A DNA stretch of 5,772 nucleotides from Pseudomonadota bacterium. GTDB taxonomy: Bacteria; Myxococcota; Polyangia; Polyangiales; Polyangiaceae. The position numbers were made by a program, and so were the translations under genes. The stretch covers positions 1 to 5,772 of the forward strand of contig JAEZYO010000409.1 in NCBI GenBank assembly GCA_023419055.1. Direction: 5' to 3'. The notes under the pieces were generated by a model, which made no database searches, was not told where the DNA came from, and saw only the letters and a list, made by a program, of their open reading frames with translations. Positions 1-5,099 of the stretch are shown here, one piece after another (the first letter of the stretch is position 1; each line of letters starts with the position of its first letter).

Positions 1-82
1 AAGTCTTGGGAGACCAGATCTCGATCGCCCACCGAGACCACCACCCAACACGAAAACCGGCGAGGCCGGGCGCAGTAGCGCA
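1..82. repeat. Repeat core, copy A (truncated by window edge)
   Basis: This is the right-hand 82 bases of the core, matching 368-449 without a visible difference. It retains the GTCT-TGGG-AGAC, CCGGC-GAG-GCCGG and GCGC-AGTA-GCGC hairpins. Its left end lies outside the window. Confidence 0.85.
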
Positions 83-140
83 TCAACACGCAAGAGTCGC
101 AAGACCCTCACGCGCAGCGAAGCCAAAACAAAACAAAACC
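83..140. repeat. Spacer type 1, first copy
   Basis: This spacer recurs at 450-512 with two substitutions (a C to T at each of two sites) and two single-base insertions. It ends in an A-rich stretch (about 124-138) of AAAA blocks separated by single C residues. On the minus strand this reads as T blocks directly after the small stem CGCC-TATC-GGCG (complement of 140-151), an arrangement resembling a weak intrinsic terminator. Confidence 0.75.
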
Positions 141-249
141 GCCGATAGGCGCCCCGCGACGACCGCGAAGTCTTGGGAGACCAGATCTCGATCGCCCACC
201 GAGACCACCACCCAACACGAAAACCGGCGAGCCCGGGCGCAGTAGCGCA
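141..249. repeat. Repeat core, copy B (complete)
   Basis: This complete core differs from copy C at 152 (C instead of A) and 232 (C instead of G). The change at 232 removes one base pair from the CCGGC-GAG-GCCGG stem and leaves the others untouched. Other visible stems are GCC-GATA-GGC (141-150), CGCG-ACGAC-CGCG (155-167), GTCT-TGGG-AGAC (170-181) and GCGC-AGTA-GCGC (237-248). Confidence 0.85.
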
Positions 250-340
250 CCCGCCTCCGCCCCCGCTCTCGCGCGTCCCCGCGCCGGATCACCGCCTCTG
301 CGGAGCGGAAGCGAGCGCCGCTGCGGCGCGAGCTTCGGGC
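250..340. repeat. Spacer type 2, unique in window
   Basis: This spacer shows no clear similarity to spacer type 1. It is very GC-rich and contains the inverted repeat GCGCCGC-T-GCGGCGC at 315-329 and a smaller CCGC-CTCT-GCGG stem at 292-303. It occupies the place held by spacer type 1 after the other two cores, so either the spacer was replaced or the array was built from two different units. Confidence 0.6.
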
Positions 341-449
341 GCCGATAGGCGACCCGCGACGACCGCGAAGTCTTGGGAGACCAGATCTCGATCGCCCACC
401 GAGACCACCACCCAACACGAAAACCGGCGAGGCCGGGCGCAGTAGCGCA
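341..449. repeat. Repeat core, copy C (complete)
   Basis: This is the best copy for describing the element. Stems seen in order are GCC-GATA-GGC (341-350), CGCG-ACGAC-CGCG (355-367), GTCT-TGGG-AGAC (370-381), CCGGC-GAG-GCCGG (424-436) and GCGC-AGTA-GCGC (437-448). The middle holds the overlapping palindromes AGATCT and CGATCG, flanked by two GAGACC direct repeats. No known RNA or mobile-element family was recognised. Confidence 0.85.
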
Positions 450-512
450 TCAACACGCAAGAGTCGCAAGACCCCTCATGCGCAGCGAAGCCAAAACAAA
501 AACAAAACTGCC
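450..512. repeat. Spacer type 1, second copy
   Basis: This is a near-copy of 83-140. Its A-rich end (493-507) supplies the T tract of the terminator after the minus-strand HEAT-repeat gene, so the array directly abuts and partly overlaps that gene's 3' end. Confidence 0.75.
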
Positions 513-537
513 GCGTGCGCTCAGAGCCGCGCCGCGG
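493..537 (-). terminator. Intrinsic terminator of the HEAT-repeat gene
   Basis: On the minus strand, CCGCGGCGC (537-529) pairs with GCGC (520-517) and CGCGG (515-511), giving nine G-C pairs with a one-base bulge at 516 and an eight-base loop. The loop contains the TGA stop codon of the gene (521-523). After CAG the transcript reads TTTT-G-TTTTT-G-TTTT (507-493). A GC-rich stem followed by a T-rich tract is the classic factor-independent terminator layout. The T tract is interrupted by two G residues, so efficiency is uncertain. Confidence 0.6.
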
Positions 538-1342
538 CGAGGAGCGCACGCGGCGCCCTTCGCAAGGCACTCGCGATAGCCGCCTCGAGCACTGCCGCTC
601 GGAGCTCGGCCGCGCGCTCTTGGTCCTTCGCTTCCTCTTCGGTCAACGACGCCGTCGCGCTACCCGATACCTTGGCGGCGATCGACTGCTCGGGCATCGT
701 GTGCAGGATGTACTCGACGCTCGCCGAGTACACGATGTCGCTGCCCTCGCGCGCCGCCTTGAGCTTTTGCACCTGTCCGGAGACGAGGACCACCGGCGTC
801 TTGCGCCGCTTCGATTCTTTGGCGAAGTCCTGGTCGGCGCCGAGTACCTCGACTCCGGGGAGCTCCGCGAGCTTCCTGCGCGATTCCTCGGCGAGCTGGG
901 TCTCGATGCGAGTGGACTTCACGCTCGTCTGGTTCCGCATCGAACCGAGCTTCACCAAGACCTTCGTTTTCGAATCCGTCACCACCTTGTCCTCGAGCTC
1001 GAGGGACTTGATGGAATCCTTGATCTGGGAGCGGACGGCGTCCGACGGATCCTGCAGGTGAGCCCTGAGAGGCTTGATCGCGCTCTTGTCCCCGATGTTC
1101 TTCAGACCGGCCGCAGCAGCAGCGCGAACCGAAGCGTTCGAGTCATCGAGCGCCTTCACCAGCGAAGGGACGGCGGCGCTATCTCGTGAGCGCCCGAGCT
1201 CGAGCGCGGCCTGAACGCGCACCCGGAAATCGTCCCCGTTCTTCAGCCTTTCAACCAGCTCGGACAGCTTGGGCGAGGCGGAGGCGACGCTCCCCACGAG
1301 AAGTGCACAGGCGATGCAAACAGCACGGAACGAGCGGCGCAT
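521..1342 (-). CDS. Secreted HEAT-repeat protein with C-terminal alpha/beta domain
   Basis: This is a 273-residue exported protein of unknown function. Residues 1-22 form a signal peptide (basic RRSFR, hydrophobic core, cleavage predicted after ASA). Residues 25-115 are two to three HEAT-like helical repeats, with typical phrases such as VRVQAALELGRSRD and AAVPSLVKALDDSNASVRAAAA; such repeats usually bind other proteins. Residues 125-273 form a second domain that starts KTKVLVKLG and ends in an Ala-rich helix. I have the impression of similar HEAT-plus-tail proteins in myxobacteria but cannot name a family. The ATG start is supported by the signal peptide, and an in-frame TGA lies eight codons upstream. 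No good ribosome site lies next to it; the nearest purine-rich block is 27 bases away and faces an out-of-frame ATG pair. It lies downstream of the thioredoxin gene on the same strand, with a 167-base gap and an intervening hairpin, so co-transcription is uncertain. Confidence 0.9.
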   Translation of the reverse strand: MRRSFRAVCIACALLVGSVASASPKLSELVERLKNGDDFRVRVQAALELGRSRDSAAVPSLVKALDDSNASVRAAAAAGLKNIGDKSAIKPLRAHLQDPSDAVRSQIKDSIKSLELEDKVVTDSKTKVLVKLGSMRNQTSVKSTRIETQLAEESRRKLAELPGVEVLGADQDFAKESKRRKTPVVLVSGQVQKLKAAREGSDIVYSASVEYILHTMPEQSIAAKVSGSATASLTEEEAKDQERAAELRAAVLEAAIASALRRAPRALLAAARL

Positions 1343-1376
1343 GGGTGAAGACGAACTCGATCATCATTTCCTCTTC
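1251..1376 (-). promoter_or_regulatory. Possible upstream overlapping ORF with its own ribosome site
   Basis: A purine-rich GAAGAGGAA (1376-1368) precedes tandem ATG codons at 1367-1365 and 1364-1362. Read from the first ATG, the frame gives 38 residues and stops with TGA at 1253-1251, inside the HEAT-repeat gene and out of frame with it. AGAGG is 5 bases from the second ATG, a good spacing, while the HEAT gene's own ATG lacks such a site. This could be a regulatory leader ORF or chance. The peptide (MMIEFVFTHAPLV and on) shows no recognisable features. Confidence 0.2.
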
Positions 1377-1466
1377 GCGTCGGCGCTCGCAAGCAGCAAA
1401 CGAGGCGCACCCTCATTTCGGTAGTAGATTCGGCCAGCGTGTAGGCGACGCGACACGCGTAATTCT

Positions 1467-1483
1467 CAGCGAGAAACTCGCTG
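1467..1483 (-). terminator. Perfect 7-bp hairpin after the thioredoxin gene
   Basis: Read on the minus strand, CAGCGAG and CTCGCTG pair perfectly around a TTT loop, 26 bases after the thioredoxin stop codon. No T run follows (AGAATTACG), so this is not a standard intrinsic terminator. It may instead protect an mRNA 3' end, attenuate read-through into the HEAT-repeat gene, or support Rho-dependent termination. Confidence 0.35.
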
Positions 1484-1509
1484 CTTCCGCGCCGAGTCTT
1501 CGCCGGATT

Positions 1510-2064
1510 TCAGAGCAACGCCGTGACGATGCGCTCGATTTCGGCATCGTCACCTGAATGAAAGCCCTCGTGCACGTCGCGGATCAGCCCCTTTTGGTCC
1601 GCGATGTAGGAGGTCGGCATCTTCTGCGGTTTGTACGAGGCGGACACACTCTGGTTCCGGTCCCACACGAGCGGGAAATTCACGCCCGTCTCTTTCTTGA
1701 ACGCCAGGATCCCCGAGTCGTCGTCATCCACGCTCACACCGATGACCACGAGCTTCCCCGCGTACTTGTCCGCCAGCCGCTGATACGCCGGGAACGATTG
1801 GCGACACGGCTCGCACCACGTCGCCCAGAAGTCGACGATCACGATCTGTCCGGCAAATTGCGCAGGCCCGATGGGGGCCCCGCCCCCGACCGGCTCGAGC
1901 TCGAACGAGGGAGCGATCGAGCCGGTCAGCTCGTGCGTGCTCTTGGAGGCGGCGCCGCCCCGGCCAGCGCCGCCGCAAGCTCCGAGAACGGTACCGGCGA
2001 AGGCTGCGAGCAACGCCGTTCGCCGGGTGAAATAAACCTCGGGTTCGAAGTTCGTGCGCTTCAC
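1510..2064 (-). CDS. TlpA/ResA-like thioredoxin-fold lipoprotein
   Basis: This 184-residue protein is predicted to be a membrane-anchored thiol-disulfide oxidoreductase acting outside the cytoplasm. The N-terminus has twin arginines (R14-R15, TRRTALL) and a lipobox LGAC with the lipidated cysteine at C30, so Tat export is possible. A flexible Gly/Ala/Ser linker precedes the AhpC/TSA-type thioredoxin fold (about 47-184). It has the beta strand IVIVDFWATW, the active-site C84-E-P-C87 and the cis-proline loop M149-P150-T151. TlpA/ResA/CcmG relatives reduce disulfides, often in cytochrome c maturation, but no cytochrome gene is present here. The start is GTG at 2064-2062. It overlaps the TGA of the upstream barrel gene by 4 bases, and the upstream lysine codons AAGAAG act as a weak ribosome site, so translation is probably coupled. 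Fold and catalytic motif are clear; the substrate is inferred at best. Confidence 0.93.
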   Translation of the reverse strand: MKRTNFEPEVYFTRRTALLAAFAGTVLGACGGAGRGGAASKSTHELTGSIAPSFELEPVGGGAPIGPAQFAGQIVIVDFWATWCEPCRQSFPAYQRLADKYAGKLVVIGVSVDDDDSGILAFKKETGVNFPLVWDRNQSVSASYKPQKMPTSYIADQKGLIRDVHEGFHSGDDAEIERIVTALL

Positions 2065-3569
2065 TTCTTCTTAGGTTTACCCGCCGGCGCCTCGTCCGGG
2101 CAACCGTCTTCGTCTTGGAAGTCGTTCTTGGTCTCGGGCTCGTCGACGCACTCGTCTTCGTTGTCGGGAATGCCGTCCTGATCGTTGTCGGGATCCGGGC
2201 AGCCGTCGGTGTCGTCGGTGCCGTCGGTGTCTTCCGGTTCGTTGGGGCACTTGTCGGTCGCGTCGGGCACGCCGTCTTGATCGGTGTCCTTCTCGTCCGG
2301 GCAACCGTCTTCGTCCTGGAAGCCGTTCTTCGTCTCGACCTTATCGGGACAACGATCGGAGTCGTCGGGCACGCCGTCCTTGTCGTTGTCGAGCTCCGGG
2401 CAACCGTCGGTGTCCTCGAAGCCGTCGGCGTCCTCTGCCTGCATGGGACACTTGTCCGCGGAGTCGACGATCGTATCGAGGTCGTTGTCCTGATCGGGGC
2501 AACCGTCGGTGTCCTCGTAGTTGTCGAAGTCCTCCTTGTCGGTCGGGCACTTGTCGGCGGCGTCGTCGATGCCGTCGCCGTCACGATCGGTCACCTCGTG
2601 GACGAACAAGAAGCCCAAGAAGGCGCGCAGCTTGGGCACGCCCACGCCCTCGACGATGCCTGCGCCGGCGCCCGCCGAAATCGTGATTGGAGAGCCGAGG
2701 GGCGTGACCTGAACGCCGCCGTCGATCTCGAGTGAGTTCTCGCCGCGGTTCGAGGTGAAGCGCGTGGCGCCGAAGCCGTCGACGAGCACGCGGACGACCG
2801 GACCGATGCGATACCCGGCGCCGACGCCGTAGCGGAACTCGTTGCCGATGTCGGTGTTGCCGACGCTGCCCGAGCCCTTGAAGACACCCGCCAGGTTGCC
2901 GCCGAAGGAGAACGGCCCCTGCTCGCCGTCGAAGATGGCTCGCACGCCCACGCTCGGCGTCGGATCGCCGATGTAGTTCCCGTCCGACGTCGCGTGCCCG
3001 AGCGGAGCGGTACCGAACACGGTCGCGCCGATCACGACCGGAGCCTTCGGCTCACCGTAGATTCGGAACTTCGCCTCGAGCTCGAGATCACCCATGCCGA
3101 CGGCGTCGATGCCGTCCTCGAGCGGCTGGCCCTCGTCGTCGATGCCTTGCCCTTTCACGTAAGTGACGGGGACTTTCAAGCCGAGCTGGAGGCGAGGAAT
3201 GATCGTGAGCGAGCCGAGCGCGTCGGCGGTCACGATGTTCTCGACCACCTTCACGTCACGCGAAAGAGCGTTGGGATCGTCGCAGTTGGTCGCGCCCTGA
3301 CAGCTCACGACGACGAACGGCTCCCAGCCGTAGTTCGCCATCAGCCCGGCGCTCCAGGTCATCTCACCGTCGGTGCGCGCGCCGCGAGTCGTAAAGTAGT
3401 TCCGCGGTCCTGGCGCCGGATTGAAGCGCTGAACGCTGAACTCGCTGTCCACGGCGTCGCTGGCCTGCGCGCGAACGACGGACGGCGCGATGAAGACGGA
3501 GAGACCGGCGGCCGCGGACACGGCGGCGCCGAGCATGGATCGGGACCAGAGACACGAAGCAGTGCGCAA
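2061..3569 (-). CDS. Outer-membrane beta-barrel protein with five TSP3 calcium-binding repeats
   Basis: This 502-residue protein is predicted to sit in the outer membrane. Residues 1-34 are a signal peptide (cleavage after VRA). Residues about 36-325 alternate polar and aromatic/hydrophobic strands with Gly-rich turns, for example LGLKVPVTYV and FRYGVGAGYRIG, like an OmpA- or transporter-type barrel. Residues 328-493 are five thrombospondin type-3 repeats of about 33 residues, with DxDxDGxxD calcium loops and a Cys pair each; the fifth has ECV in place of KCP. The protein stops after a short KPKKK tail, with no C-terminal OmpA peptidoglycan-binding domain, which many barrel-TSP3 proteins carry. 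I place the start at TTG 3569 because AGGAGAAG (3582-3575) lies 8 bases upstream. A TTG at 3602 in the same frame would add 11 residues, and an ATG at 3536 would shorten the signal peptide. It heads a minus-strand group and is followed by a thioredoxin lipoprotein with a 4-base overlap. Confidence 0.92.
   Translation of the reverse strand: MRTASCLWSRSMLGAAVSAAAGLSVFIAPSVVRAQASDAVDSEFSVQRFNPAPGPRNYFTTRGARTDGEMTWSAGLMANYGWEPFVVVSCQGATNCDDPNALSRDVKVVENIVTADALGSLTIIPRLQLGLKVPVTYVKGQGIDDEGQPLEDGIDAVGMGDLELEAKFRIYGEPKAPVVIGATVFGTAPLGHATSDGNYIGDPTPSVGVRAIFDGEQGPFSFGGNLAGVFKGSGSVGNTDIGNEFRYGVGAGYRIGPVVRVLVDGFGATRFTSNRGENSLEIDGGVQVTPLGSPITISAGAGAGIVEGVGVPKLRAFLGFLFVHEVTDRDGDGIDDAADKCPTDKEDFDNYEDTDGCPDQDNDLDTIVDSADKCPMQAEDADGFEDTDGCPELDNDKDGVPDDSDRCPDKVETKNGFQDEDGCPDEKDTDQDGVPDATDKCPNEPEDTDGTDDTDGCPDPDNDQDGIPDNEDECVDEPETKNDFQDEDGCPDEAPAGKPKKK
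2091..2588 (-). repeat. Coding tandem repeats for TSP3 units
   Basis: Five units of about 99 bases encode the TSP3 region. Units 2-3 and 4-5 resemble each other as pairs: units 3 and 5 share ETKNxFQDEDGCPDE, while units 1, 2 and 4 end in DTDGCP. The DNA at 2091-2114 recurs at 2292-2315, an offset of 201 bases or 67 codons. This points to duplication of a two-unit module. Confidence 0.85.
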
Positions 3570-3802
3570 GGCGACTTCTCCTCGACGAGGTACGAAAACC
3601 AAATCCAGAGACTTTCACACCCGACTCGAAATAGGCAACGCAAATCCCGCGCACCCTTTGACCGCGCTACGCAGGCGCGAACTCGGATTCGACGACCGGA
3701 AAGGAGCCTTCCCCGACTCGGCGAAAGCGCGCACTTCGGACGCACTAATCCGCCCTTTTTTTCTACTGTAATTTCGCGCGCGGCTTTATCGTTTCCATCG
3801 CC
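3570..3802. other. Divergent intergenic region
   Basis: This 233-base region separates the minus-strand barrel gene from the plus-strand kinase and should hold promoters in both directions. On the plus strand a run of seven T (3756-3762) is followed by TGTAAT (3767-3772), five of six matches to a sigma-70 -10 box, but no -35 box sits at the right distance. No convincing minus-strand promoter was seen. In the kinase frame a TAA at 3746-3748 limits upstream extension. Confidence 0.4.
3575..3582 (-). promoter_or_regulatory. Ribosome binding site for the barrel gene
   Basis: AGGAGAAG on the minus strand ends its AGGAG core 8 bases before the TTG at 3569-3567. It is the clearest Shine-Dalgarno site in the window and decides the start in favour of this TTG over the upstream TTG at 3602. 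Confidence 0.7.
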
Positions 3803-4942
3803 TTGGCCGTCTGCACCGGTTGTCGCAGCATCGTGGAAGAAGCCGCCCGGTTCTGTCCGTACTGCGGGCTTTCCATCGTCCGGGCGCCGCGACGGCTCGG
3901 GCCTGGCTCCGAGATCCCCATCGACTTCGGAACCGTCACGCTCGAGTCGCGGATTGGTGAAGGCGGCATGGGCGTCGTGTACCGCGCGCGACTCGACTAC
4001 AATCCAGCCAGCCGGCTGGCGGGCACACCTCCACACCCTGTCGCCGTGAAGACGCTGCATCCGCTCCTCCGTGGCGGTGAGCGAGCTCGACGCTTGTTCC
4101 TACGCGAAGCCGAAGCGCTCCGCCGGCTCGCTCATCCGAACATCACGCACTTCTTCGCGCTCGCCGATCACGAAGGTGAGCTCGCGCTCGTGATGGAGTT
4201 CGTCGAGGGCAAGCCGCTCAGCGACGTGATCCAGCAGGCGCTCGCGCGCCGTGCCCACCCGGCTGTCCCGTGCCTGCCGTTCGTCCACGCTTGGCACTAC
4301 TTCGCGCAGCTCCTCGGCGCCCTCGCGGCGGTCCACCAGCTCGGCATTTTGCATCGCGACGTCAAGCCAGCGAACATCCTCATCCGTCCCGACGGCGTCG
4401 CAAAGCTCACTGATTTCGGCATTGCGCGCATCCCCGCCGAGGAAGCAGCCAACACCGGCGGCATCGCGCCCGGCACTGGCTCCTACATGTCTCCCGAGGC
4501 GGTGCAGGGCAAGGCGCTCGACCCTCGCTCGGATCTCTACTCGGCCGCGATCGTGCTCTACGAGATGCTCACCGGCACGACGCCGTTCGACAGGCCGGAA
4601 CGCAGCGAGCTCATGATCCGAACCGCGCAGATCGAGGACCCGCCCGCGTCGATCTCGAGCATGATCGGCAGCGCGCCGTCGGTTCTGGATCTCTTGTTCG
4701 CTCACGCCCTCGCCAAAGATCCGATGCATCGCTACCCGTCCGCCGTGGAGCTCGGCGAGGCGTTTCGCACCGCGCTCGGGCTGCCGGAGGCTCCGGGCTG
4801 GCAAGCGCAGAAGAAGTTCGCCGATCTCGCCCGCACGGTTTCCGGCCTCGAGCTGCCTGCCGTCGATCCGACCAGGCCCGAGATTGTCGAGGAAGCGGAG
4901 GCGCTCAGGGCCGATCTGGTCGGCGCTTATCGCAAAGAGTGA
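3803..4942 (+). CDS. Zinc-ribbon Hanks-type serine/threonine protein kinase
   Basis: This 379-residue cytoplasmic kinase is predicted to phosphorylate Ser/Thr residues of unidentified targets. An N-terminal zinc ribbon (residues 4-21, C4xxC7 and C18xxC21) is followed by a complete kinase domain (about 45-325). It has the P-loop GEGGMG (52-57), ATP lysine K83 in VAVK, helix-C glutamate probably E102, catalytic loop HRDVKPAN (184-191), DFG (204-206), GTGSYMSPE (224-232, SPE in place of APE), D244 in RSDLYS, and R310 near the end. All residues needed for activity are present. There is no transmembrane segment and no extracellular sensor; the last 50 residues are a short helical tail. The TTG start is the only usual start codon between the in-frame TAA at 3746 and the zinc ribbon; no Shine-Dalgarno site precedes it. 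Standalone zinc-ribbon kinases are common in myxobacteria. It is transcribed away from the barrel gene, so a regulatory link is possible but unproven. Confidence 0.95.
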   Translation: MAVCTGCRSIVEEAARFCPYCGLSIVRAPRRLGPGSEIPIDFGTVTLESRIGEGGMGVVYRARLDYNPASRLAGTPPHPVAVKTLHPLLRGGERARRLFLREAEALRRLAHPNITHFFALADHEGELALVMEFVEGKPLSDVIQQALARRAHPAVPCLPFVHAWHYFAQLLGALAAVHQLGILHRDVKPANILIRPDGVAKLTDFGIARIPAEEAANTGGIAPGTGSYMSPEAVQGKALDPRSDLYSAAIVLYEMLTGTTPFDRPERSELMIRTAQIEDPPASISSMIGSAPSVLDLLFAHALAKDPMHRYPSAVELGEAFRTALGLPEAPGWQAQKKFADLARTVSGLELPAVDPTRPEIVEEAEALRADLVGAYRKE

Positions 4943-4964
4943 ACGCGTCGGCCGCGACGCCGCT

Positions 4965-4990
4965 CGGCCACATGGCCGGCGAGTATCGCC
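4965..4990 (+). terminator. Tandem hairpins after the kinase gene
   Basis: Two perfect 5-bp stems overlap by one base: CGGCC-ACAT-GGCCG (4965-4978) and GGCGA-GTA-TCGCC (4978-4990), starting 22 bases after the kinase stop. Because they share a base they may compete. No T tract follows, so they could mark an mRNA 3' end or a Rho-type termination zone but are not a classic terminator. Confidence 0.3.
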
Positions 4991-5032
4991 GAGCTGTGCC
5001 GCGACTTAACGCAAAGCCTCGGCTCTCCCGCG

Positions 5033-5061
5033 TTGACACTCTTGCAATGCGCGTGCAAAAG
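5033..5061 (+). promoter_or_regulatory. Possible sigma-70 promoter for the gene at 5100
   Basis: A perfect TTGACA -35 box lies at 5033-5038. At 17 bases spacing the -10 position reads CAAAAG (5056-5061), only three of six consensus matches, so the promoter would be weak or need an activator. It lies about 40 bases before the ATG, consistent with a short leader. Confidence 0.35.
5042..5058. promoter_or_regulatory. Inverted repeat inside the putative promoter
   Basis: TTGCA and TGCAA are perfect 5-base arms around a 7-base centre. The repeat sits between the -35 and -10 positions of the candidate promoter, where an operator for a dimeric regulator would act. The arms are short and the match could be chance. 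Confidence 0.3.
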
Positions 5062-5099
5062 GTCGCTCTGCCGCTGCCCGGCCACAACGTTGCCTCCCG

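Larger units (their letters stand above)
1..512. repeat. Three-copy hairpin-rich repeat array (gene-free region)
   Basis: This stretch has no credible gene. It holds a core of about 109 bases, complete at 141-249 and 341-449 and cut by the window edge at 1-82, with copy starts 167 and 200 bases apart. The two complete copies differ at only two positions (152/352 and 232/432), and 1-82 appears identical to 368-449. Two spacer types separate the cores: one at 83-140 and again at 450-512, another at 250-340. The offsets are not multiples of three, so the cores fall in three different frames, which argues against a coding repeat. Each core contains several short GC hairpins. The array probably continues to the left. 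It could be a family of structured intergenic elements, a set of small RNAs or a non-autonomous mobile repeat; the sequence does not decide. Confidence 0.85.

Noticed and set aside
190..215. G-quadruplex on the minus strand of the repeat core
   Set aside because: The G runs are mostly pairs, so at best a weak two-layer structure is possible; the evidence is too thin to call.
1..512. CRISPR array
   Set aside because: The repeated cores are about 109 bases, the spacers differ in length and one spacer recurs; there are only three copies and no cas gene nearby.
6..579. Small proteins in the repeat array, either strand (for example 6-245, 173-445, 373-579 plus; 83-469, 289-570 minus)
   Set aside because: The same peptide appears in different frames because the DNA repeats at offsets not divisible by three. 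The plus-strand starts are TTG within the repeat, and no ribosome sites or domains are visible.
515..1189. 224-residue plus-strand frame opposite the HEAT-repeat gene
   Set aside because: It is antisense to a gene with a signal peptide and recognisable repeats, and its Arg/Leu-rich composition is typical of a high-GC shadow frame.
1558..2181. Plus-strand frame opposite the thioredoxin gene
   Set aside because: It is antisense to a clear CxxC thioredoxin and has no domain of its own.
1724..2584. Minus-strand Thr/Arg-rich frame across the TSP3 region
   Set aside because: The low-complexity Thr/Arg/Pro pattern comes from reading the Asp-rich TSP3 codons in another frame.
3737..3762. Intrinsic terminator with the seven-T run
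   Set aside because: The only stem before the T run is CGGA/TCCG, four pairs with an eight-base loop, and no plus-strand gene lies upstream to be terminated.
2994..4060. Long frames across the divergent region (2994-4049 plus; 3359-4060 minus)
   Set aside because: They overlap the barrel and kinase genes, which have strong family motifs, and neither has a recognisable domain.
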